This document shows positions 1-5,243 of a DNA stretch of 5,337 bases, one piece after another. This stretch comes from Lachnospiraceae bacterium UBA1267 (GTDB taxonomy: Bacteria > Bacillota > Clostridia > Lachnospirales > Lachnospiraceae): the NCBI GenBank assembly GCA_002308115.1, contig DBVJ01000016.1, positions 619 through 5,955 of the forward strand, given 5' to 3'. Made by a program: the position numbers and the translations under genes. The notes under the pieces are model-generated. The model had not been told where the DNA came from and did no database searches. It saw only the letters and a program-made list of their open reading frames with translations. The first letter of the stretch is position 1. Every line of letters starts with the position of its first letter.

Positions 1-435
1 AAACTCGCGCCCGAAATGACGATCGAGATCGAGAACAACGAGATCCTGGTGTCTCGTCCGAACGATCTCAAGAGAGAAAGAGCTCTTCACGGACTGACCA
101 GGACGCTTCTCCGTAACATGGTGCAGGGCGTTCACGAGTCCTTCAAGAAGACCCTTCAGATCAACGGAACCGGTTATCATGCGCAGAAGAGCGGCAAGAC
201 TCTGACCCTCTTCCTCGGCTATTCTCATCCGATCGAACTCCAGGATCCGGAAGGCGTCGAAAGCGCCTGCCCGAACCAGACAACGATCGAGATCACCGGC
301 ATTGACAAGGAAAAAGTCGGACAGTACGCCGCGGACATCCGCGCGAAGCGTCCGCCGGAACCTTACAAGGGCAAGGGTGTGAAGTACAGCACCGAGAAGA
401 TCCGCCGCAAAGCCGGTAAGACCGGTAAGAAGTAA
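1..435 (+). CDS. rplF: 50S ribosomal protein L6, C-terminal part (5' end outside the window)
   Basis: The reading frame is open from base 1 and ends at TAA 433-435, giving 144 codons. Bacterial L6 is about 177-180 residues, so roughly 35 N-terminal residues lie before the window; the ATG at 16 is an internal methionine, not the start. L6 is a primary 23S rRNA-binding protein of the large subunit, near the GTPase-associated/sarcin-ricin region, built of two similar alpha/beta domains. The fragment holds the end of domain 1 and all of domain 2, including a LGYSHPI segment and, at fragment residues 119-127, the family signature PEPYKGKGV, followed by a lysine/arginine-rich tail. It is followed after 13 nt by rplR, as in the classical spc operon. 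Identification is very secure; only the start is missing. Confidence 0.97.
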   Translation, partial: KLAPEMTIEIENNEILVSRPNDLKRERALHGLTRTLLRNMVQGVHESFKKTLQINGTGYHAQKSGKTLTLFLGYSHPIELQDPEGVESACPNQTTIEITGIDKEKVGQYAADIRAKRPPEPYKGKGVKYSTEKIRRKAGKTGKK

Positions 436-448
436 GGGGAGGTAGAAC

Positions 449-811
449 ATGGTATCGAAACAGTCGAGAAAAGAAATCCGTGTCGAGAAGCACAGGAGAC
501 AGAGGAAAAATATCAACGGTACGGCAGAACGTCCGAGAATGTCCGTCTTCAGAAGCGACAAGCACATGTATGTGCAGATCATCGACGATACGGTCGGCAA
601 GACCCTGGTTTCCGCATCTACCCTTACGAAGGACCTCGGTCTCGAAAAGACCAACGATGTCGCCGCCGCCAAGGCGCTCGGCGAATACATCGGAAAGAAG
701 GCGCTGGAAGCCGGTATCACGGAAGTGGTCTATGACCGCGGCGGCTTTGTCTACCACGGCAAGATCCAGGCGCTCGCAGACGCTGCCCGCGAAGCGGGTC
801 TGAAGTTTTAA
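449..811 (+). CDS. rplR: 50S ribosomal protein L18
   Basis: This 120-residue protein matches L18, usually about 117-122 residues. L18 binds 5S rRNA and, with L5, helps place the 5S particle in the central protuberance of the large subunit. Visible hallmarks are the basic N-terminal tail ([17 protein letters not shown]), the [13 protein letters not shown] segment near residues 24-36 and the conserved C-terminal end beginning YDRGG at residue 95 and ending AREAGLKF. The start is set by GGGGAGG at 436-442, six bases before the ATG. The gene sits 13 nt after rplF and 12 nt before rpsE, so it is almost certainly co-transcribed with them. Its initiation region is nearly identical to that of rplO. 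Confidence 0.98.
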   Translation: MVSKQSRKEIRVEKHRRQRKNINGTAERPRMSVFRSDKHMYVQIIDDTVGKTLVSASTLTKDLGLEKTNDVAAAKALGEYIGKKALEAGITEVVYDRGGFVYHGKIQALADAAREAGLKF

Positions 812-823
812 GGAGGAACGAAT

Positions 824-1363
824 ATGGCGAATGATAATCGCGACAGGCGCGACAGACGCAACAGGCGTGAGAACCCTGAAGTGAAAGAATCCGAGTTCGA
901 AGATCGCGTAGTGGCCATCAGGCGCGTCGTCAAGGTCGTTAAGGGCGGCCGCAACATGCGTTTCTCCGCACTCGTCGTTGTCGGCGACAAGAAGGGCCGT
1001 GTCGGTGTCGGTACCGGCAAGGCTGCGGAAGTCCCGGAAGCGATCCGCAAGGCGAAACAGGCAGCTGAAAAGCACCTGATCACCGTTGCGCTGGATGAGA
1101 ACCAGAGTATTCCGCACGATTATGTGGGCACCTACGGCAGCGCAGAAGTCCTTCTGAAGCGCTCCAAAGAAGGTACCGGCATTATCGCCGGCGGCCCGGC
1201 CCGTTCCGTCTGCGAACTCGCAGGCATCCGGAACATCCGTACGAAGTCCCTGGGTTCCAACAACAAGCAGAACGTTGTTCTTGCGACCCTTTCCGGTCTT
1301 GCGGCCATCCGTACGCCGGAGCAGGTCTCCGCGCTTAGAAATAAGCCGGTGGAAGAACTGTAA
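824..1363 (+). CDS. rpsE: 30S ribosomal protein S5
   Basis: The 179-residue product is S5, a small-subunit protein near the mRNA entry site that supports decoding accuracy; the KVVKGG loop is the region where spectinomycin-resistance changes are known in this family. The N-terminal double-stranded-RNA-binding-like fold covers about residues 25-90, with KVVKGG at 37-42 followed by RNMRF. The C-terminal S5 domain contains [11 protein letters not shown] and [13 protein letters not shown]. The protein is a little longer than E. coli S5 (167 residues) because of an N-terminal arginine/aspartate-rich stretch ([10 protein letters not shown], residues 6-15) encoded by a short tandem DNA repeat. The AAGGAGG at 810-816 overlaps the rplR stop codon and lies seven bases before the ATG. 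No unusual residue is seen in the core. Confidence 0.98.
   Translation: MANDNRDRRDRRNRRENPEVKESEFEDRVVAIRRVVKVVKGGRNMRFSALVVVGDKKGRVGVGTGKAAEVPEAIRKAKQAAEKHLITVALDENQSIPHDYVGTYGSAEVLLKRSKEGTGIIAGGPARSVCELAGIRNIRTKSLGSNNKQNVVLATLSGLAAIRTPEQVSALRNKPVEEL
839..865 (+). repeat. Three 9-bp tandem units inside the rpsE 5' end
   Basis: Units CGCGACAGG (839-847), CGCGACAGA (848-856) and CGCAACAGG (857-865) follow each other directly and in frame. They encode Arg-Asp-Arg, Arg-Asp-Arg and Arg-Asn-Arg near the S5 N-terminus. The units differ at one or two positions each. This looks like slippage-type expansion of a charged, probably flexible tail; that origin is inference. Confidence 0.75.
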
Positions 1364-1377
1364 TTTGGAGGCATGTC

Positions 1378-1563
1378 ATGGCAGAGAACAAAACTTTAAA
1401 GATCACACTTGTCAAGTCTCCGATCGCTGCGGTTCCGAAGCACAAAAAGACGGTCGAAGCGCTGGGACTTCACAAACTGCATCAGACAGTCGAACTGCCC
1501 GATAATGATGCCGTCCGCGGCATGATCTGGCATGTGAGACACCTGGTGAAGGTAGAAGAGTAA
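1378..1563 (+). CDS. rpmD: 50S ribosomal protein L30
   Basis: The 61-residue protein matches bacterial L30, a small 23S rRNA-binding protein of about 58-61 residues with a ferredoxin-like fold. The N-terminal strand LKITLVKS (residues 7-14), the central TVEALGLHKLHQTV (25-38), RGMIWHVRHLVKVEE at the end (47-61) and its position between rpsE and rplO agree with the family. GGAGG at 1367-1371 lies six bases before the ATG. The nearby ATG at 1373-1375 is out of frame and too close to the Shine-Dalgarno sequence. rpmD is absent from some bacterial lineages, so its presence here is a small taxonomic hint. The wording KHKKTVEALGL resembles Clostridia versions as I remember them. Confidence 0.97.
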   Translation: MAENKTLKITLVKSPIAAVPKHKKTVEALGLHKLHQTVELPDNDAVRGMIWHVRHLVKVEE

Positions 1564-1576
1564 TCGGAGGTAGATC

Positions 1577-2017
1577 ATGAATTTATCGAATTTAACTCCT
1601 GCAGCCGGTTCTACACAGAACGACAATTTCCGCCGCGGCCGCGGTCATGGATCCGGAAACGGAAAGACCGCCGGCAAGGGACACAAGGGTCAGAAGGCCC
1701 GTTCCGGCGCTCCGCGTCCGGGATTTGAAGGCGGCCAGATGCCTCTGTTCAGGCGTCTGCCGAAGCGCGGCTTCACAGACAGAAACTCCAAAGAGATCGT
1801 TGCGATCAACGTCGATCGCCTTGAGTGCTTCGAAAACGGCGAAGAAGTCACCGTCGAGAAGCTCATGGACGCGGGTATCGTGAAGAACCCGAGAGACGGC
1901 GTCAAGATCCTCGGCAATGGAGATCTGACCAAAAAGCTTACGGTTCGTGTGAACGCGTTCTCCGAAAGCGCAAAAGCGAAAATTGAAGCAGCGGGCGGTA
2001 CGGCCGAGGTGATCTGA
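1577..2017 (+). CDS. rplO: 50S ribosomal protein L15
   Basis: The 146-residue product is L15, a late-assembling 23S rRNA-binding protein whose extended N-terminal arm penetrates the large subunit. The arm is visible as a glycine- and basic-rich stretch (residues 19-44), containing [16 protein letters not shown] at 29-44, then [17 protein letters not shown] at 50-66. The globular C-terminal part contains the family signature from KILGNGDL to the AAGG near the end. GGAGG at 1566-1570 precedes the ATG by six bases. The TGA stop (2015-2017) overlaps the secY ATG by one base. The final sense codons GAG GTG ATC double as the secY ribosome binding site. Length and all key segments are normal. Confidence 0.98.
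   Translation: MNLSNLTPAAGSTQNDNFRRGRGHGSGNGKTAGKGHKGQKARSGAPRPGFEGGQMPLFRRLPKRGFTDRNSKEIVAINVDRLECFENGEEVTVEKLMDAGIVKNPRDGVKILGNGDLTKKLTVRVNAFSESAKAKIEAAGGTAEVI
2006..2014 (+). promoter_or_regulatory. secY ribosome binding site embedded in the rplO 3' end
   Basis: GAGGTGATC is a nine-base complement of the conserved bacterial 16S rRNA 3' end (anti-Shine-Dalgarno AUCACCUCC region). It encodes the last three residues of L15 (Glu-Val-Ile), and the GAGG core ends seven bases before the secY ATG at 2017. Together with the TGATG stop/start overlap this predicts translational coupling of SecY synthesis to L15 translation. Confidence 0.85.
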
Positions 2018-3342
2018 TGTTTAAGACATTGAAAAAAGCCTGGGAAGTCAAGGACGTCCGGACGCGCATTCTCTTCACGCTCTTCATGGTTATCGTGGTG
2101 CGTGTCGGTTCGCAGATTCCGGTTCCCGGTACGGATTCCTCTGTCATTAAGGAATATCTGGCGAATCTGAACAAAGAAGGCGCTTTCAATATCTTCAATT
2201 CATTTACCGGCAACTCGCTTGAAAGCTTTTCCATCCTGGCGCTTTCGATCACACCTTACATCACGGCATCCATTATCATGGAACTTCTGACAGTCGCCAT
2301 TCCGCGGCTTGAAGAACTTCAGCGTTCCGGTAATGACGGCCGCAAGAAGATCGCGGAGTATACCCGTTATGCGACGGTCGTTCTGGCACTCATCGAGTCC
2401 ATCGCAATGACCATCGGATTCGGCAACCAGGGTCTGTTCTCCACGAACAACGCTTTCTACTGGATCGTCTGCGTCATTGCGCTGACGGCCGGCTCGGCGT
2501 TCCTGATGTGGGTCGGCGAACGTATCACCGAAAAGGGCATCGGAAATGGTATTTCCATCGTCCTTCTGGTGAACATCCTCTCCGGCATCCCCTCGGATTT
2601 CAAGACGCTCTTCACGAGTGAGACCTTTACGAAGATCAACAACATCCCACTGAAGGTCGTTGCGATTGCCGCAGCCATCGTTCTGATCCTCGCGATCCTG
2701 ACCTTTACGGTCTGGCTGAACGGCGCGATCCGCAAGATCCCGGTACAGTATGCCGGCAAGATCGTCGGACGCCGCGTCATGGGCGGACAGTCTTCCAACA
2801 TTCCGCTGAAGATCCTGACGGCCAGCGTCATCCCGGTCATCTTTGCATCCAGCATCCTGTCGATCCCGGCTATGATCTCGCAGTTTGCGGGCGGCAATCC
2901 GGGCGGCTTCTGGGGTACCGTGATCGGCATCCTGAGCCCGAGCTACTGGTTCAGGGCCGGCCTTCCGTGGTACTACTCGCTGGGCGTGATCCTTTACATC
3001 CTTCTGATCTTCGTCTTCGCGTATTTCTATACTTCGATCACCTTTAACCCGACCGAAGTTGCGGAGAACCTGAAGAAGCAGGGCGGCTTTGTTCCGGGCT
3101 TCCGTCCGGGCAAGCCCACCAGTGAATATCTGAACTCCGTTCTGAACGTGATCGTGTTCATCGGTGCCACCGGTCTTTCGATCATCGCACTGATCCCGAT
3201 CGTTCTGACGGGTGCGCTGAGGATCCCCGGATCCATCAGCTTCCTCGGAACTTCACTGATCATTATTGTCGGCGTCATTCTGGAAACGCTGCAGCAGATC
3301 GAAGGCCGCATGGTCTCGAGAGAGTACGACAGCATTTTCTGA
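2017..3342 (+). CDS. secY: Preprotein translocase channel subunit SecY
   Basis: The 441-residue protein is SecY, the membrane channel of the SecYEG translocon, which accepts SecA-driven exported proteins and ribosome-bound membrane proteins. Ten hydrophobic segments can be placed at about residues 18-34, 73-91, 118-135, 146-165, 178-190, 212-234, 267-287, 318-338, 372-395 and 406-425, as the family requires. The segment around LSITPYITASIIM (76-88) is the TM2 signature region and is preceded by the plug. GERITEKGIGNGISI (167-181) is the second signature. The cytoplasmic loops that touch SecA and the ribosome are present: RKIPVQYAGK (239-248), and VPGFRPGKPT (359-368) with the conserved arginine at 363. 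The start overlaps the rplO stop (TGATG) and uses an SD within rplO. The next gene is 90 nt away, a larger gap than upstream. Confidence 0.98.
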   Translation: MFKTLKKAWEVKDVRTRILFTLFMVIVVRVGSQIPVPGTDSSVIKEYLANLNKEGAFNIFNSFTGNSLESFSILALSITPYITASIIMELLTVAIPRLEELQRSGNDGRKKIAEYTRYATVVLALIESIAMTIGFGNQGLFSTNNAFYWIVCVIALTAGSAFLMWVGERITEKGIGNGISIVLLVNILSGIPSDFKTLFTSETFTKINNIPLKVVAIAAAIVLILAILTFTVWLNGAIRKIPVQYAGKIVGRRVMGGQSSNIPLKILTASVIPVIFASSILSIPAMISQFAGGNPGGFWGTVIGILSPSYWFRAGLPWYYSLGVILYILLIFVFAYFYTSITFNPTEVAENLKKQGGFVPGFRPGKPTSEYLNSVLNVIVFIGATGLSIIALIPIVLTGALRIPGSISFLGTSLIIIVGVILETLQQIEGRMVSREYDSIF

Positions 3343-3349
3343 TGAAAGA

Positions 3350-3381
3350 ACAGGCCGTCCGCCGTTTGGGGGGCGGCCTGT
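3350..3381 (+). other. Strong hairpin in the secY-adk gap, without a T-tract
   Basis: An inverted repeat begins eight bases after the secY stop. ACAGGCCG (3350-3357) pairs perfectly with CGGCCTGT (3374-3381), and the stem continues as TCCGCC (3358-3363) against GGGGGG (3368-3373), with one wobble and one G-G mismatch, closing on a GTTT loop. The downstream bases TCAAATGGTATC contain no run of T, so this is not a standard intrinsic terminator. It may stabilise or mark the 3' end of the upstream mRNA, be a processing site, or act as a weak or Rho-type attenuator. The structure is seen directly; the role is open. Confidence 0.7.
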
Positions 3382-3398
3382 CAAATGGTATCTTGTGA

Positions 3399-3413
3399 CC
3401 GGTTATTCACCGG
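3399..3413 (+). other. Small inverted repeat just upstream of the adk ribosome binding site
   Basis: CCGGT (3399-3403) and ACCGG (3409-3413) can form a five-pair stem with a five-base loop. It ends four bases before the adk Shine-Dalgarno AAAGGAG (3417-3423) and does not cover it. It is short and could be chance. Confidence 0.35.
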
Positions 3414-3432
3414 ACCAAAGGAGATGGACTGA

Positions 3433-4077
3433 ATGAAGATCGTCATGCTCGGCGCCCCCGGCGCAGGCAAAGGCACACAGGCTCTGAGAATTGCCGAACA
3501 GTACGGCGTTCCGCACATTTCCAGCGGAGACATTTTCCGCAAGAACCTGAAAGAAGGAACGGAACTCGGCCTTCGGGCGAAAGCCTATATGGACGAGGGG
3601 CTTCTGGTTCCGGATGAACTCACCACGGATCTTGTGATCTCCAGACTTCGCGAAGAAGACTGCAAGGACGGATACGTGCTGGACGGATTCCCGCGGACGC
3701 TTCCGCAGGCCAGAGCGCTCTCAGAGAAGCTCAAGTCGGAAGGTGCACGGATCGATTTCGCGCTGGACATCGAAGTGTCGGACGAAGAGATCGTAAGCCG
3801 TGTCTCCGGAAGGCGTATCTGCCCGAAATGCGGAGCAGGCTTCCACACCCTGTACAACAAGCCCCGAATCGACGGTATCTGCGACATCTGCGGAGCCGAG
3901 CTCAAGATGCGCGACGACGACAGACCCGAGACTGTCTTAAAACGTCTTGAGGTCTATCATGCGGAGACTGAACCTCTCATTGCTTATTACAAAGAAGAGG
4001 GCATCCTTCGTACCGTGGACGGATCTCAGAGCATCGACAAGGTGTTCGAAGACTCTCTCGATGTTCTTCAGGACTAA
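3433..4077 (+). CDS. adk: Adenylate kinase, long form with a four-cysteine zinc LID
   Basis: The 214-residue protein catalyses ATP + AMP = 2 ADP in the cytoplasm, balancing adenine nucleotides. Features in order: P-loop GAPGAGKGTQ (residues 7-16), the AMP-binding SSGDIFR (30-36), DGFPRT (84-89), GRRICPKCG at the start of the LID (126-134) and DDDRPETVLKRL after it. The LID holds C130, C133, C150 and C153, a CxxC/CxxC set expected to bind structural zinc; many Gram-positive enzymes have an Asp at the fourth position, as in B. subtilis. Length is normal for the long form (about 214-217). AAAGGAG at 3417-3423 fixes the start, nine bases before the ATG. map follows after 13 nt. The placement secY-adk-map is the usual Firmicutes arrangement. 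Confidence 0.98.
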   Translation: MKIVMLGAPGAGKGTQALRIAEQYGVPHISSGDIFRKNLKEGTELGLRAKAYMDEGLLVPDELTTDLVISRLREEDCKDGYVLDGFPRTLPQARALSEKLKSEGARIDFALDIEVSDEEIVSRVSGRRICPKCGAGFHTLYNKPRIDGICDICGAELKMRDDDRPETVLKRLEVYHAETEPLIAYYKEEGILRTVDGSQSIDKVFEDSLDVLQD

Positions 4078-4082
4078 AGAGG
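4076..4082 (+). promoter_or_regulatory. Probable ribosome binding site of map
   Basis: AAAGAGG overlaps the adk stop codon and lies eight bases before the map ATG at 4091. A second purine run, AAGGA at 4086-4090, abuts the ATG and is too close to serve. The site is weaker than the GGAGG cores of neighbouring genes, so adk-map coupling may contribute. Confidence 0.6.
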
Positions 4083-4090
4083 CATAAGGA

Positions 4091-4867
4091 ATGGCAGTTA
4101 CGATCAAATCAGAGCATGAGATCGCTTTGATGCGGGAATCCTGCAAACGCCTCGCCGTAGTGCACGATGAGATCGGCAAAATGATCAGGCCCGGGATCTC
4201 CACCTGGGAACTCGATAAAAAAGCTTACGAACTCATCAAAGAACTGGGCGGCACACCGAATTTCCTGCACCTTTACGGCTATCCGGCCACGATCTGTGCC
4301 TCGGTCAATGAAGTCGTCGTGCACGGGATCCCCTCCAAGGAGAAGATTCTGAAGGAAGGCGACATCGTCGGCATCGACATGGGCCTCATCTACAAGGGCT
4401 ATCATTCCGACGCGGCTCGTACGCACGGGGTGGGAGAGATCTCCGAAGAAGACCGGAAACTCATCGAGGTCACAAAAAAGAGTTTCTTTGAAGGCATCCG
4501 CTTCGCACGGGCCGGCTGCCACCTGTATGAGATCAGCGCGGCCATCCAGAAGTATGCGGAATCCTTCGGCTACGGTGTAGTCCGCGACATGGTCGGACAC
4601 GGGATCGGAACCAAACTCCATGAAGATCCGGAAGTTCCGAACTACAAGCGGATGGGCAGCGGAAAAGGGATTCTTTTACGGCCGGGTATGACGCTTGCCG
4701 TGGAGCCCATGATCAACCAGGGCACCTGGCGCATCCGGATCCTGGACGATGAGTGGACTGCCGTCACGGAGGACGGCAAAAAGAGCGCCCATTACGAGAA
4801 CACTTTGGTGATCACAGAAGGCGAACCCGAGATCCTGACCCTTTACCGGGACGGCAGGGAAGTCTGA
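4091..4867 (+). CDS. map: Methionine aminopeptidase, type I
   Basis: The 258-residue enzyme removes the initiator methionine from nascent proteins whose second residue is small, after deformylation. It has the pita-bread metallopeptidase fold. All five metal ligands are visible: D96 (GIDMG), D107 (HSDAARTH), H170 (GHGIGTKLHEDP), E205 (AVEPM) and E236 (AHYENT). The catalytic-site histidines H78 (VVVHGIP) and H177 are also present. There is no N-terminal zinc-finger extension and no type II insert, so this is the short bacterial type I. The length agrees with the family (about 250-265). It lies 13 nt after adk and 28 nt before infA. In many Firmicutes a small KOW-domain gene separates map and infA; none is present here. 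Confidence 0.97.
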   Translation: MAVTIKSEHEIALMRESCKRLAVVHDEIGKMIRPGISTWELDKKAYELIKELGGTPNFLHLYGYPATICASVNEVVVHGIPSKEKILKEGDIVGIDMGLIYKGYHSDAARTHGVGEISEEDRKLIEVTKKSFFEGIRFARAGCHLYEISAAIQKYAESFGYGVVRDMVGHGIGTKLHEDPEVPNYKRMGSGKGILLRPGMTLAVEPMINQGTWRIRILDDEWTAVTEDGKKSAHYENTLVITEGEPEILTLYRDGREV

Positions 4868-4895
4868 GAGAAGCATTTTTAAAACGGAGGAATGA

Positions 4896-5114
4896 ATGTC
4901 GAAAGCTGACGTAATCGAAATCGAAGGGCGTGTGGTCGAAAAACTCCCCAACACCATGTTCAAGGTGAAACTGGAGAACGGACACGAGATCCTTGCGACG
5001 ATCTCCGGCAAGCTCCGGATCAATTACATCCGCATCCTGCCGGGCGACAAAGTTACGCTGGAAATGTCCCCTTATGACCTGACAAAGGGACGCATCATCT
5101 GGCGCGACAAGTAA
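4896..5114 (+). CDS. infA: Translation initiation factor IF-1
   Basis: The 72-residue protein is IF-1, a single OB-fold that binds the 30S A site, assists IF-2 and IF-3 during initiation and also acts as an RNA chaperone. The sequence is highly conserved: [18 protein letters not shown] at residues 2-19, [19 protein letters not shown] at 23-41, [11 protein letters not shown] at 43-53 and [13 protein letters not shown] near the end. The length is exactly that typical for the family. GGAGG at 4886-4890 lies five bases before the ATG at 4896. An overlapping ATG at 4892 is only one base from the SD and opens a five-codon frame, so it is not the start. The next gene, rpmJ, is 125 nt away and has its own promoter. 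Confidence 0.98.
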   Translation: MSKADVIEIEGRVVEKLPNTMFKVKLENGHEILATISGKLRINYIRILPGDKVTLEMSPYDLTKGRIIWRDK

Positions 5115-5134
5115 TTTTTCGCAATTTCTGTAAA

Positions 5135-5153
5135 TGAGGTTGACAACGCCTCA
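5135..5153. repeat. Inverted repeat spanning the -35 element of the rpmJ promoter
   Basis: TGAGG (5135-5139) and CCTCA (5149-5153) are perfect inverted copies separated by nine bases, and the TTGACA hexamer lies between them. It could be a protein-binding operator, a small hairpin at the 3' end of read-through infA mRNA, or chance. No T-tract follows, so it is not an obvious terminator. Confidence 0.4.
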
Positions 5154-5168
5154 CATATTTGATATATT
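5140..5168 (+). promoter_or_regulatory. Strong sigma-70/sigma-A type promoter for rpmJ and the alpha operon
   Basis: A perfect -35 TTGACA (5140-5145), a 17-bp spacer and the -10 TATATT (5163-5168, five of six consensus) are seen. The bases just before the -10 (TGA, 5160-5162) form an extended -10 TGn. The 22 bases upstream of the -35 are AT-rich (16 of 22), as in UP elements. The expected start point is near 5175, giving a leader of about 65 nt before the rpmJ ATG. This would give the L36-S13-S11-S4-alpha unit its own transcription. The promoter is read from sequence only. Confidence 0.85.
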
Positions 5169-5177
5169 TTCAAGGTT

Positions 5178-5212
5178 CGCCGCTAAAAAGGGTATATTAT
5201 GCCTTTTCGGCG
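5178..5212 (+). promoter_or_regulatory. Leader hairpin in the rpmJ 5' untranslated region
   Basis: CGCCG (5178-5182) pairs with CGGCG (5208-5212). After a three-base bulge (CTA, 5183-5185), AAAAGG (5186-5191) pairs with CCTTTT (5202-5207), leaving a ten-base loop (5192-5201). The stem starts within a few bases of the predicted transcript 5' end. It may protect that end or serve as a binding site for feedback control by a ribosomal protein; both roles are inference. It also hides the possible ribosome binding site of the small leader ORF starting at 5199. I do not recognise it as a named ribosomal leader family. Confidence 0.55.
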
Positions 5213-5243
5213 TTCATATAAGCAGAAAGGAGCAAGAAGATGA
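5199..5243 (+). CDS. Possible 14-residue leader peptide overlapping the rpmJ start
   Basis: An ATG in the loop of the leader hairpin opens a frame encoding [14 protein letters not shown], which ends with TGA at 5241-5243, so stop and rpmJ start overlap as ATGA. AAAAGG at 5186-5191 is a plausible weak Shine-Dalgarno, seven bases before this ATG, and would be sequestered in the hairpin stem. The peptide is strongly basic (four Arg, two Lys). The arrangement would allow translational coupling to rpmJ, whose own ribosome binding site lies inside this frame. A frame this short can easily arise by chance and I know no homologue, so this is a hypothesis only. Confidence 0.25.
   Translation: MPFRRSYKQKGARR
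5226..5232 (+). promoter_or_regulatory. rpmJ ribosome binding site
   Basis: AAAGGAG lies seven bases before the ATG at 5240, outside the leader hairpin, so direct initiation at rpmJ should be possible even if the hairpin forms. It sets the rpmJ start. Confidence 0.85.

Noticed and set aside
16..435. ATG at 16 as the start of rplF
   Set aside because: The frame is open to base 1, and 139 codons is far short of L6; this Met is internal.
293..1117. A 274-codon open frame on the minus strand across rplF-rplR-rpsE
   Set aside because: It lies opposite three highly conserved ribosomal protein genes, has no recognisable protein motifs, and long antisense frames are common opposite GC-rich conserved genes.
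3393..3421. Possible promoter for adk from TTGTGA in the secY-adk gap
   Set aside because: At 17-bp spacing the -10 position reads CAAAGG, with no TATAAT-like sequence nearby.
4109..4621. A 170-codon minus-strand frame opposite map, and a 157-codon one at 2457-2930 opposite secY
   Set aside because: Both are shadows of strongly conserved + strand genes, with no family resemblance and no supporting context.
4892..4909. ATG at 4892 as the infA start or a tiny upstream ORF
   Set aside because: It is one base from the GGAGG, out of frame with infA and stops after five codons; the ATG at 4896 has proper spacing and the conserved N-terminus.
5112..5153. Intrinsic terminator after infA
   Set aside because: The AATTTTT run right after the stop has no hairpin before it, and the TGAGG/CCTCA stem is weak with no T-run after it.
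5193..5200. TATATTAT as a second -10 element
   Set aside because: No -35-like hexamer lies at 16-18 bp upstream, and the stretch falls in the loop of the leader hairpin.
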